Source: a bacterium (lineage in GTDB: Bacteria; Patescibacteriota; Andersenbacteria; UBA10190). Taken from it: a DNA stretch of 47,590 bases. Of this stretch, positions 1 to 8,919 are shown in pieces; the first letter of the stretch is position 1, and each line of letters opens with the position of its first letter. The stretch covers positions 1-47,590 of the forward strand of contig JAQBWN010000005.1 of assembly GCA_027624555.1 (NCBI GenBank), given 5' to 3'. The notes below the pieces were generated by a model. The model was not told where the DNA came from and did not search any database. It saw only the letters and a list, made by a program, of their open reading frames with translations. The position numbers and the translations under genes are program-made.

Positions 1-2
1 CG

Positions 3-413
3 ACGGCCCCCTCCCCAACCCTCCCCCTAAATAGGGGGAGGGGAGCTGCTCTTCTTAACTTAGCAGACATTTCCACCGTCCCCGTCGCACTTGGCTTGGC
101 TCTCGGCCGTGTGGGTAATATTATTAACCAAGAATTTGGAATATATCCATATTATGAAGCAACGGGCGATGTGTTGATATCGGTGGTGTGCTACATGTTT
201 TTGCGAGTTAGGGGAGGTACGAGTGGGATGACTTTTGCTATATTTCTCTTGCTCTATAGCATCCTCCGGTTTTCGCTAGAATATATACGTCCGCAAGATT
301 GGTCTCTTGTATTTGGCTTGTCGCGTGGGCAATTGTTAACCATTCCTCTCTTTTTACTAGCCGTGATACTGTTGAAAAATGCCTATAAGCACAGAGTTTC
401 AAAAACAGTATAG
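3..413 (+). CDS. lgt: Prolipoprotein diacylglyceryl transferase, C-terminal part (5' end outside window)
   Basis: The frame of ORF 96..413 stays open upstream to the window edge: ...ADISTVPVALGLALGRVGNIINQE... resembles the Lgt GRxGNxxNxE motif, followed by C-terminal hydrophobic helices. The ORF-track start at 96 is an internal TTG. Confidence 0.75.
   Translation, partial: TAPSPTLPLNRGRGAALLNLADISTVPVALGLALGRVGNIINQEFGIYPYYEATGDVLISVVCYMFLRVRGGTSGMTFAIFLLLYSILRFSLEYIRPQDWSLVFGLSRGQLLTIPLFLLAVILLKNAYKHRVSKTV
20..41. repeat. C-rich palindromic hairpin inside the lgt reading frame
   Basis: CCTCCCCCTA-AA-TAGGGGGAGG is a perfect 10-bp stem, read in frame as ..PSPTLPLNRGRGAALL.. Confidence 0.7.
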
Positions 414-3400
414 CGCGCTTAATGACGAGCAGAGGACAGCCGTAGATACGCTTGAAGGCCCCGTGATGGTGCTTGCGGGCCCTGGTACGGGGAAAACGCA
501 GACACTCGCAATGCGCATTGCCAACATATTGCAACACACGCAAATGGATCCGTGGAATATCCTTTGCCTTACATTTACAGAGTCTGGAGTGGCGGCTATG
601 CGCAGTAGGCTTCTTCGTGTAATTGGCACACCTGCATATTATGTTCGAATTTATACGTTTCATTCATTTTGTAATGAAATCCTTCAGGACCATCCAGAGA
701 TTTTTGCAACGGGCAACACTTGGCGCCTGGTATCTGATGCTGAAAAAGTGCAACTATTTCAAACAATAGTTGATACGCTCCCGGAAGGCAGTCCCTTAAA
801 ACCCTTTTATGCGCCGTATTTATATTTTTCGAACGTGTTAGGGGCAATCGGGGAATTAAAGCAAGAAGATATTTCTCCGGATGCGTTTCGTGAGGTTATA
901 GTAGCGTTGGCGAGTTTATTTGTTGCTACTAAGGATGCTCGAGATACTTTTTTTTCACTTACTCCAAAGCAACGAACGTATGAAGCGTGTGTAGAATTTC
1001 AAGAATTATTAGAAAAAGCGTGTGATGAAGCAAGTATTGCAGAATCTATAGCATATGCTTTGCAACAGCTATTTGTAACATTTGAAGAGCGTCACAGAAA
1101 TAGTGACTCTGCGCGGGAGCAGAGTAAAGAGCGGACACAGCTAAAAAACGCAGTAAAAAAATGGTTCGAAGTTGAAGGAAAAAATCAGGAACGAAATATG
1201 GCGTTGTCGTATGTGTATGAAAAATATGAGCAGTCTTTGAAAACTGCGGGTATGTATGACTATGAAGATATGATTTCACGGGTTGTAGCAGAGCTTACAA
1301 AAAACTCCGACTTGCTTGCAGAGTACCAAGAGGAATTTCAATATATTCTTGTAGATGAATACCAAGATACAAATGGTGGGCAAAATAAAGTAGTTGCGTT
1401 GCTTGGTTCGTTCGATGACTCTCCAAACATCTTTGTAGTGGGCGATGATAAGCAGTCTATTTATAGGTTTCAGGGTGCCTCGCTAGCGAACATGCTTTCC
1501 TTCTACGAGCGATATAAAAAATCTGTGCGAGTTATATCTTTAATGCACAACTACAGAAGTCAGAAAACAATTATTGATGCATCGGGCTCGCTCGTTTCGC
1601 ACAACAGCCAGTCGCTTGGCGCACATATACCTGGAATTATTGAACGGCTTGTTCCTGGGAAGGATATGATTGAACGTAAGATAGCTATTGTTACTACTGA
1701 ATCAGAAGATCAAGAGGCGTATGTTATTGGGCAGCATATTCTTCAGCTTCTTGAGCAACAAGTTCCTGCGGAAGATATCGCAGTGCTGTATCGCTACAAC
1801 AATGATGGAAATATTTTGTTGCAGACACTTAGAGCTATGAATATTCCCGCTCGTCTTGAAATGGGGGAAGATATTTTCGCAGAACACTGTGTTCAGCAGT
1901 GGAGTGCGCTCCTTCGGTGGCTCGTTGGTGACGCTCGTGAAGATGATATCGCTCGTATTGTGCAATACGCTTGGTGGCATATAGACAGTGTCGATGCTTT
2001 GCGAACAATTCACTACGCAACGGCAAACCATATTCCATTACTTACCGTTTTGAGCAATATGCAGTATTTGCAGAAAGCAGAAGTACAAGACGCAGCAGCA
2101 ATGCATACTATAGCTCGCACTCTTTCAGAGTTACAACAGGCTTCTGCGCGCATGCCACTGATGGAATTTTTAGAGCATATTCTACAAAAGACTTCTTGGA
2201 AGCAGTATATGCTTGCTTCAGGAGATAGCGTTACAGTGCTACGCGCGATGAAACGGTTTTTGAACGAAGCAAAAGAATTATCGCATACGCGTTCTGACTA
2301 CAGCGCGCGAGATTTTGTGCAGCATCTTATGTTTTTGCAAGATACGAACATTCATTTGCTCACACCCGCTTGGGAGGGTGGGGTGGGTGCCGTGCATTTG
2401 CTTTCTGCGCATAAGGCAAAAGGGTTAGAATGGCCGCATGTGTTTGTAATTCGTATGAACGACAAGCATTGGGGGAATCCGAAGAAACGCTCAGGGCTTG
2501 CGCTTCCAGAAGGGTTGGTAAAATACGATTTTGTATTTTTGAATGATAAAAATGAAGATGAGAGAAGGTTGTTTTATGTAGCCCTAACTCGCGCAATGCA
2601 CACAGTAACTCTTACGAGGGCATCCCACACAGCAACGGGCAAAGAAACGGTCCCGTCGTTATTTCTCGCAGAGTTGCCGGAAGTTTCGGTTGTAAAAAGT
2701 GATTACGTCGAAACTCCGCAGATACAAGAAAAACGATTACTAGAAACGATGATAATACAACAAGGAGACTTTATCCATGAAGATGCAAAGGCGTATATAC
2801 GGTCGCTTTTATCTCATTATGTAATGAGCGCTACACACGTAAATAACTACTTAGAATGCCCGCGGAAGTTTTACTGGAGAAATATATTGCAAATTCCTTC
2901 TACGAAAACGAGGAGTTTAATGCTTGGAAGTGCCGTGCATGATAGTTTACGCGATGTATTTGAGCTACTAAAAAGCGGTGACCAGCTTCCGGAAAATAAA
3001 TCACTTGAATTATTGTTTGAAAAATATTTGCGCAGAGAAGCGATGTCGGAAGCAGATTTCAACGAAATATATTCAAAAGGGAGCAAAGCGCTACTAGGAT
3101 ACTTACAGCACTACAAGAATGACTTTTTTACAGACGTTCTAACGGAATATAATTTTAAAAAACATCGGGTGCAAATCCAGGATGTTCGCATTACCGGCAA
3201 ACTCGATAAAATTGAAATAATTGATAAAGATAATAAATTAGTTAACGTAGTAGATTATAAAACGGGAAATTCTGATGCTGCATATATAAAGCTTAAAAAA
3301 GATGGAAACTATTTTCGCCAATTAGTGTTTTATAAAATACTTTGCGATAACGCTCCGCAATTTGGGTACACCATGCAAAGTGGAGAAATTGATTTTATTG

Positions 3401-3564
3401 AGGCAAGTAAGAAGGGCTATATAAAGAAAAAGATAGAAATAACAAATCAAGACGTTGACCAGTTAACAGAAGTTATGCAAAAAGTATGGAGTGAAATACA
3501 CGAATTAAAATTTATGGATCCGGAAAGTGGGTGCCAGAAGAAAGAGTGCGAATATTGCGGGTAG
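379..3564 (+). CDS. UvrD/AddA-like superfamily 1 helicase fused to a C-terminal PD-(D/E)XK nuclease with a probable Fe-S cluster
   Basis: Walker A AGPGTGKT, VDEYQDTN, GDDKQSIYRFQGA, SAHKAKGLEW, VALTRA; C-terminal VVDYKTGN plus NYLECPRKFYW...GCQKKECEYC (C...C-x4-C-x2-C). Confidence 0.9.
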   Translation: MPISTEFQKQYSALNDEQRTAVDTLEGPVMVLAGPGTGKTQTLAMRIANILQHTQMDPWNILCLTFTESGVAAMRSRLLRVIGTPAYYVRIYTFHSFCNEILQDHPEIFATGNTWRLVSDAEKVQLFQTIVDTLPEGSPLKPFYAPYLYFSNVLGAIGELKQEDISPDAFREVIVALASLFVATKDARDTFFSLTPKQRTYEACVEFQELLEKACDEASIAESIAYALQQLFVTFEERHRNSDSAREQSKERTQLKNAVKKWFEVEGKNQERNMALSYVYEKYEQSLKTAGMYDYEDMISRVVAELTKNSDLLAEYQEEFQYILVDEYQDTNGGQNKVVALLGSFDDSPNIFVVGDDKQSIYRFQGASLANMLSFYERYKKSVRVISLMHNYRSQKTIIDASGSLVSHNSQSLGAHIPGIIERLVPGKDMIERKIAIVTTESEDQEAYVIGQHILQLLEQQVPAEDIAVLYRYNNDGNILLQTLRAMNIPARLEMGEDIFAEHCVQQWSALLRWLVGDAREDDIARIVQYAWWHIDSVDALRTIHYATANHIPLLTVLSNMQYLQKAEVQDAAAMHTIARTLSELQQASARMPLMEFLEHILQKTSWKQYMLASGDSVTVLRAMKRFLNEAKELSHTRSDYSARDFVQHLMFLQDTNIHLLTPAWEGGVGAVHLLSAHKAKGLEWPHVFVIRMNDKHWGNPKKRSGLALPEGLVKYDFVFLNDKNEDERRLFYVALTRAMHTVTLTRASHTATGKETVPSLFLAELPEVSVVKSDYVETPQIQEKRLLETMIIQQGDFIHEDAKAYIRSLLSHYVMSATHVNNYLECPRKFYWRNILQIPSTKTRSLMLGSAVHDSLRDVFELLKSGDQLPENKSLELLFEKYLRREAMSEADFNEIYSKGSKALLGYLQHYKNDFFTDVLTEYNFKKHRVQIQDVRITGKLDKIEIIDKDNKLVNVVDYKTGNSDAAYIKLKKDGNYFRQLVFYKILCDNAPQFGYTMQSGEIDFIEASKKGYIKKKIEITNQDVDQLTEVMQKVWSEIHELKFMDPESGCQKKECEYCG

Positions 3565-3570
3565 AGTAGC

Positions 3571-3775
3571 TCCCCTCTCCCCAATTGGGGAGAGGGTTAG
3601 GGTGAGGGCAGGTTAGATGCTATATCGCTCACTGTAATATTAAAATTTTCAGTTCCAGTGTAAATCGTTTCTGATTAAGAACTATTCGTAGGTATGTATT
3701 CTTCGTTGCACCTGATCTGCCCTCACCCTCCCGCCTTCGGGCGAGGAGCCCTCTCCCCAATTGGGGAGAGGGGAA
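3571..3775. mobile_element. Internally deleted (MITE-like) copy of the DUF559 palindromic element
   Basis: Two copies of the 24-bp palindrome CCCTCTCCCCAATTGGGGAGAGGG (3573-3596 and 3749-3772) bracket inverted GGGTGAGGGCAG.../...CTGCCCTCACCC. The interior shares AATCAGAAACGAT (reverse strand) and a C-terminal coding remnant VSDIASNLPSP* with the full copy at 32.25 kb. Confidence 0.8.
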
Positions 3776-3782
3776 CGCTACT

Positions 3783-5432
3783 TCACTCCTTCGCAATATG
3801 CTTTTGCGACCACTTCCAGTTAAAGTTTACTTTTTTTCCTGGATTAAAAATATTCTTCGGGTCGAATATATGTTTTGTTTCTTTAAATAACCCGTACATT
3901 TTTTCACCATACATTTGTGGAAGGATGTGGCTTCGTACTAATCCGTCGTTATGTTCCGCGGTAGAAGAGCCTTTATACCGAAATACCAAATCGTATACTT
4001 CTTTGGAGACTTTTGGAATAATTGTATGTTCTTGTTCGTCTTTTAAATTCATGAGCGGGATAATATGAAAGTTTCCATCGCCTACGTGCCCAGCAATTGA
4101 ATAGTCTATATTATATTTTTGTAATATTTGTGCGAGCTGAGGTAAAAATTCTTGCAAATAGATGGGTTTTACGATGAAGTCATCAATAAACGGAGCAGTT
4201 TTTTTCCCTTGCACGTGGTGGCGGAGCATGTTAAAGCTTTCTCTTCGTATGGTCCAGTATTTTTCCTTTTCTTCTTTACTTGTCGCTATACGAGTAGGTA
4301 CGTTCCACTTTTTTATTGCATTGCGTGCTGCTTCTGCTTGGGCAATTGCTTCTTTTTTTGTGTCACCAGAAAATTCTGCAAGTACGATAAGCTTTGGAAT
4401 ACCAAATCGAAGCATAATAAAAAACTCAGGAATAAATTGCCACGCAAGAGAAAATACATTGGTTTTTAATTTTTTTACAAAACTCGGAAATAATTTCAGT
4501 GCGAGCGAGAGCGTGTGATCATCGTACGATTCTAGGCTTGTGGGTTGGTATGCAAGTAAATATTCCACTATTTTAATGAGGCTGGTTAAATCTGGAAGGA
4601 ATACTACAAGCATGGCGGAATGTTTTTTTGGTTTAATAAGCCTGAATTTAATATTTGTAGTAATTCCAAGCGTGCCCTGAGAGCCAACAAAAAGTTTTGC
4701 TACATCAAACGTTTTCCTATCCCATACGTTCCAGAGTGAATATCCGGCAGAATTTTTTGATACATCGGGTTTTTTACTGTGAATAAAATCATAATGTTTT
4801 TCGCACAACGCATATACTTCTTTATATACTTTTCCGATAAAGGTTTTTTCTTGTATTTTTTTCGCAAGTTCGCTAGCTGTAAGAGGTGAAATAGTATATT
4901 CGTTTCCATCAGCGAGCACTACAGAAAGTTCTTCAACGTACCGTTCTGTCTTACCGTACGATAGAGTTTTTTCTCCTCCCGAATTATTATTTACCATTCC
5001 ACCCACGGTACAAATATCTTTTGACGCAGGAAACGAAGGCATGAGGAGTCCTTTTTTCCGTACCTTGCGTTCCATGTCTCGGTAATACACGCCCGGCTCT
5101 ACATAAATACTATGGTTTGTAACACTTCCGATTCGAGTAAAATGAGACGTCATGTCTACGACAAGTGATTCTGAAAGGGGGCCGCCAGACATATCAGTAC
5201 CGCCGGATCGTGCTGTTAAGGAAATATGTTTATGAGTTGACGCGTATCGCACGAGCGCTTTTACGTCGTCAACGTTCATTGGATGCACAACTGCACGTGG
5301 ACGAACGATAAACAAGCTTGCATCGCGACTTGCGCGTGCAAGAGATGCTTTATCTTCCGCAACTTCACCATGAATGAGCAACTTTAAATCTTCCCCAAGA
5401 GACATGCGTTCTAGTATAACATAGCGTGGCAT
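3783..5432 (-). CDS. FAD-binding oxidase (GlcD/D-lactate dehydrogenase-like)
   Basis: SLTARSGGTDMSGG, VEPGVYYRDMERKVRKKGLLMPSFPASKDICTVGGMVNNNSGGEKTLSYGKT; C-terminal FDPKNIFNPGKK. Confidence 0.85.
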   Translation of the reverse strand: MPRYVILERMSLGEDLKLLIHGEVAEDKASLARASRDASLFIVRPRAVVHPMNVDDVKALVRYASTHKHISLTARSGGTDMSGGPLSESLVVDMTSHFTRIGSVTNHSIYVEPGVYYRDMERKVRKKGLLMPSFPASKDICTVGGMVNNNSGGEKTLSYGKTERYVEELSVVLADGNEYTISPLTASELAKKIQEKTFIGKVYKEVYALCEKHYDFIHSKKPDVSKNSAGYSLWNVWDRKTFDVAKLFVGSQGTLGITTNIKFRLIKPKKHSAMLVVFLPDLTSLIKIVEYLLAYQPTSLESYDDHTLSLALKLFPSFVKKLKTNVFSLAWQFIPEFFIMLRFGIPKLIVLAEFSGDTKKEAIAQAEAARNAIKKWNVPTRIATSKEEKEKYWTIRRESFNMLRHHVQGKKTAPFIDDFIVKPIYLQEFLPQLAQILQKYNIDYSIAGHVGDGNFHIIPLMNLKDEQEHTIIPKVSKEVYDLVFRYKGSSTAEHNDGLVRSHILPQMYGEKMYGLFKETKHIFDPKNIFNPGKKVNFNWKWSQKHIAKE

Positions 5433-5462
5433 TTTTTTTATTTCGTTATATACTTATATTAT

Positions 5463-5912
5463 ATGAAACAACTTCTATACACGTTAATCGGCGTAGTAGT
5501 TATTTTGGGAATACTATTTATAGTGTTTGGTTCTAACGATATAGACGAGCAAATGCCACAAGCAACTCCTGTTGCAGTAATTTCACCTGAAAGTGGAGGT
5601 GGGTTGGTCGCACTTGCGCCTATTCCATCTGTAGCCGGTGTTACTGTTGCGGTTTCTATGAGTGATGAGGCATTTGAGCCTGCTACTCTAAACATATCCG
5701 CAGGAGATACCGTTGTGTTTACGAATAACGGACAAGCACTTCATTGGATTGCATCTGACCCGCACCCGGCGCACAACGACCTTCCGGGGTTTGATGCGAA
5801 GAAGGGTCTAGCAACGGGTGAAACATATTCGTATACGTTTGTGGAAGCAGGAACATACGGCATGCACGATCACTTGAACACTAAGATAAAAGGAACGATT
5901 GTAGCTGAGTAG
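5463..5912 (+). CDS. Membrane-anchored cupredoxin-like protein lacking the canonical Cys ligand
   Basis: N-terminal TM helix, then EPATLNISAGDTVVFTNNGQALHWIASDPHP...GTYGMHDHLNTKIKGTIVAE. Confidence 0.75.
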   Translation: MKQLLYTLIGVVVILGILFIVFGSNDIDEQMPQATPVAVISPESGGGLVALAPIPSVAGVTVAVSMSDEAFEPATLNISAGDTVVFTNNGQALHWIASDPHPAHNDLPGFDAKKGLATGETYSYTFVEAGTYGMHDHLNTKIKGTIVAE

Positions 5913-5964
5913 TGAGCGTAGTTCTCCTCACCCTAGCTCTGGCAATTGTGTTACAATACACAGT

Positions 5965-7698
5965 ATGCCCGACGAAATTGGCGAAAGTGTTTTGGAAGTT
6001 CTTGTTGAGTTTCTCGATATTTCTATGGAAGACGCTACGCATATTCGTGAACAGATACGTGCCGGAGAGGGTACTGCATTTGATTTACTAGTAACAAAAG
6101 GAAAAGTAACGGAAGAAAAATTCACCAAAGCATACGCCGCTGTGCTTCATATGCCGTATGTAAATTTACGCGATGTTGTACTAGATAAAAAAACGTTTGA
6201 TATTATTCCGGAATCAATGGCACGCGAGCATCTTGTGGTTGCATATGAACAGGATGATACAAGCGTAAAACTTGCAATGGCAAATCCGAACGATAGGCAA
6301 ATTGTTGAATTTATCCATAAAAAGGTGGATAAAAAAATGGAAGTGTTTGTTGCGAGCGCTTCAAGCGTACGGGAGTCTTTAGTAAAATATCAAGGAACGT
6401 TGGCTGCAGATTTGCAGCAAGTAATTACAGAAGCAAAAAATGCCACTGTAGTTGGGAGTGATTTATCGAAAGTTGCGGACAATTTACCGATAATTAAAAT
6501 TACGGATTCTATTCTTAGTCATGCTATTGTAAAAGATGCATCTGATATTCATCTGGAACCTACAGAAGTCTCCGTAATTGTGCGGTATAGAATAGATGGC
6601 ATGTTGCACGATATGATGGTGCTACCAAAAAACGTACTGGCGGGTGTAGTGGCGCGTATTAAAATTTTAGCAAATTTAAAAATTGACGAACACAGACTTC
6701 CACAAGACGGTCGATTTAAGCTAGAGAGCGATGATTATAACGTAGCATTTCGTGTTTCTACATTACCGGTATTTGACGGAGAAAAGGTTGTAATGCGTCT
6801 TTTGGACGAATCAGGAAAAGGTATTACTATTGACGACTTGAAATTAAGCAAGAAAAATTTGGCGATGTTTAAGGATAATATTGCAAAACCGAACGGTATG
6901 ATTTTAGTAACAGGGCCAACCGGTTCCGGAAAAACAACAACCCTGTATGCAGTATTGCGGGAACTTAACACTCCAGAAGTAAATATTAGTACTATTGAAG
7001 ATCCGGTTGAATATAGAATGCAGCGGGTGAATCAGACGCAAGTGCAACCCAAAATAGGGTTAACGTTTTCTAATGGGCTACGTGCGCTGGTGCGGCAAGA
7101 TCCTGATATTATTATGGTAGGAGAAATTCGTGACGAAGAAACTGCATCTTTGGCGGTAAATGCCGCACTCACGGGGCATTTGGTGCTTTCTACATTGCAC
7201 ACGAATAGTGCGGCAGGGTCTGTACCTAGGCTTATGGATATGAAAGTAGAACCTTTTTTGATTGCATCTACGACAAATATTGTTATTGCGCAACGCTTGG
7301 TTCGGGTGCTTTGTGAACAATGCAGAAAAAAATCGGTCATAGACCAAATAATGCTTACTAGCCTTGCGGATATTGTAGACATGACTCACATGCTTGCGCT
7401 ATTGCAACAAGAAGGAATTGTAGACGCTGCAGAAACGACATGGGAAAAGGTTCCTATGTTTATAGCCGAGGGGTGCGATAAATGTCGCGATGGGTATAAA
7501 GGAAGACTCGGAATTTATGAAATGCTTGAAATGACTCCTTCATTGCAAAAGTTACTTTCTGCAGATATTACGTCTGATCGGCTAGAGGAGGCAGCCAAAA
7601 AAGAACAGGGTATGATAACAATGCTAGAAGACGGAATTATGAAAGTTGTACAAGGAATTACAAGCGTCGAAGAAGTGTTGCGTGTAGCAAAAGAATAA
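5965..7698 (+). CDS. pilB: Type IV pilus assembly ATPase PilB (GspE/T2SSE family)
   Basis: GspE N-terminal domain; GPTGSGKTTTLYAVL, EDPVEY, GEIRDEETA, STLHTN, CEQCRKK...CDKCRDGYKGR. Confidence 0.93.
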   Translation: MPDEIGESVLEVLVEFLDISMEDATHIREQIRAGEGTAFDLLVTKGKVTEEKFTKAYAAVLHMPYVNLRDVVLDKKTFDIIPESMAREHLVVAYEQDDTSVKLAMANPNDRQIVEFIHKKVDKKMEVFVASASSVRESLVKYQGTLAADLQQVITEAKNATVVGSDLSKVADNLPIIKITDSILSHAIVKDASDIHLEPTEVSVIVRYRIDGMLHDMMVLPKNVLAGVVARIKILANLKIDEHRLPQDGRFKLESDDYNVAFRVSTLPVFDGEKVVMRLLDESGKGITIDDLKLSKKNLAMFKDNIAKPNGMILVTGPTGSGKTTTLYAVLRELNTPEVNISTIEDPVEYRMQRVNQTQVQPKIGLTFSNGLRALVRQDPDIIMVGEIRDEETASLAVNAALTGHLVLSTLHTNSAAGSVPRLMDMKVEPFLIASTTNIVIAQRLVRVLCEQCRKKSVIDQIMLTSLADIVDMTHMLALLQQEGIVDAAETTWEKVPMFIAEGCDKCRDGYKGRLGIYEMLEMTPSLQKLLSADITSDRLEEAAKKEQGMITMLEDGIMKVVQGITSVEEVLRVAKE

Positions 7699-7704
7699 CT
7701 GACT

Positions 7705-8919
7705 ATGCCAATCTTTGCATTTACAGCACGCAATAATCAGACAGGGGAAGTAATTTCCGGCAAACGAGAGGCGCCATCTCATAGCGCACTAGGGCAGGAC
7801 TTATTTCAAGAAGGTTTGCTGCTTACCTCATATCATATAGAAGATTCCAACGCCAAAAAATCATTTTCATTGAACATATTTTCTCGAGTGCCTGTATTGG
7901 AGAGAGTGCTCTTTGCGCGATATTTTGCTCTGATGCTTCGTGCAGGACTTGATATGAAAAGTTCTCTTGGAGCACTTTCAAAACAAACAAAAAATAAAAC
8001 ATTTTCACAAGCTATTTTATCAGTCTTGCAGGGTGTTGAGCGCGGCAGTACTCTCGCTGCGAGTATGCGTCCGATTTCAGGCGCATTTCCTGATTTATTT
8101 GTAAGTTTTGTTGAGGTTGGAGAACAAACAGGTACGCTCCAGGAAACGTTTGAAGTATTGTCAGTCCAGTTACAGAAAGATTTTGAACTGCGTCGTGCAG
8201 TACGGGGTGGGATGCTGTATCCGCTGGTTATTGTTTCTGCTCTTGTGGCAGTTGGAGTTGCCATGATGATTTTTGTTGTACCAAAATTAGTAGAGGTTTT
8301 TGAAGGTTTTAATGCGGAACTTCCCCTCATGACAAGAATGCTAATAACAACAAGTTGGCTTTTTTCTACATATTGGTATGTTGTTCTTGTCGGTGTGATT
8401 CTTGGAGGGTTTTTGTTTTGGCGATTCATGAAAATTCCTGCTGTAAAAATGCATATTATGCGTGGACTGCTATATACTCCAATTCTTGGGAATATTACAA
8501 AAGATGTGAATATTGCTCGGTTTAGTCGGAGCCTCAGTTCACTGCTGACGAGTGGCGTTGCATTTACCGAAGCACTTGAAATACTGGGGAACAACACACC
8601 TCATGTAGTATATGCAAAAGTGTTTAAGGGTGCTCAAGAGCATGTACAAAAAGGAAAAGTTCTCAGTGATTTTTTTCAACAGTACGCGAATCTTTTTCCT
8701 CCGCTTGTTATAAACATTATGGCGGTTGGTGAACAAACCGGAGAGCTTGCTACGGTGCTGAAGGAAGTTGCTTCGTTTTATGAAGGAGAAGTAGATCAGA
8801 CGATGAAAAACTTTACGTCTATTATGGAGCCGGTGCTTATGATTGCAATTGGTCTTGGTGTTGGTGCGCTTGTGCTCTCTATTATTTCTCCAATTTATAG
8901 CCTAATGAATGTTATATGA
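7705..8919 (+). CDS. pilC: Type IV pilus inner-membrane protein PilC (T2SSF)
   Basis: Duplicated T2SSF architecture, VGEQTGTLQETFEVLS and VGEQTGELATVLKEVA; follows pilB. Confidence 0.93.
   Translation: MPIFAFTARNNQTGEVISGKREAPSHSALGQDLFQEGLLLTSYHIEDSNAKKSFSLNIFSRVPVLERVLFARYFALMLRAGLDMKSSLGALSKQTKNKTFSQAILSVLQGVERGSTLAASMRPISGAFPDLFVSFVEVGEQTGTLQETFEVLSVQLQKDFELRRAVRGGMLYPLVIVSALVAVGVAMMIFVVPKLVEVFEGFNAELPLMTRMLITTSWLFSTYWYVVLVGVILGGFLFWRFMKIPAVKMHIMRGLLYTPILGNITKDVNIARFSRSLSSLLTSGVAFTEALEILGNNTPHVVYAKVFKGAQEHVQKGKVLSDFFQQYANLFPPLVINIMAVGEQTGELATVLKEVASFYEGEVDQTMKNFTSIMEPVLMIAIGLGVGALVLSIISPIYSLMNVI

Noticed and set aside
2355-2400. G-rich stretch GGGAGGGTGGGGTGGG in the helicase gene as a possible fourth in-frame palindrome
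   Set aside because: No clear inverted-repeat partner; flanking protein sequence reads normally.
3694-4068. 124-aa plus-strand ORF
   Set aside because: Its N-terminal part translates the palindromic element (CPHPPAFGRGALSPIGERG) and the rest is antisense to the GlcD-like gene.
7833-8597. 254-aa minus-strand ORF
   Set aside because: Fully antisense to the well-supported pilC and low-complexity Ser/Thr/Arg-rich; a frame artefact.
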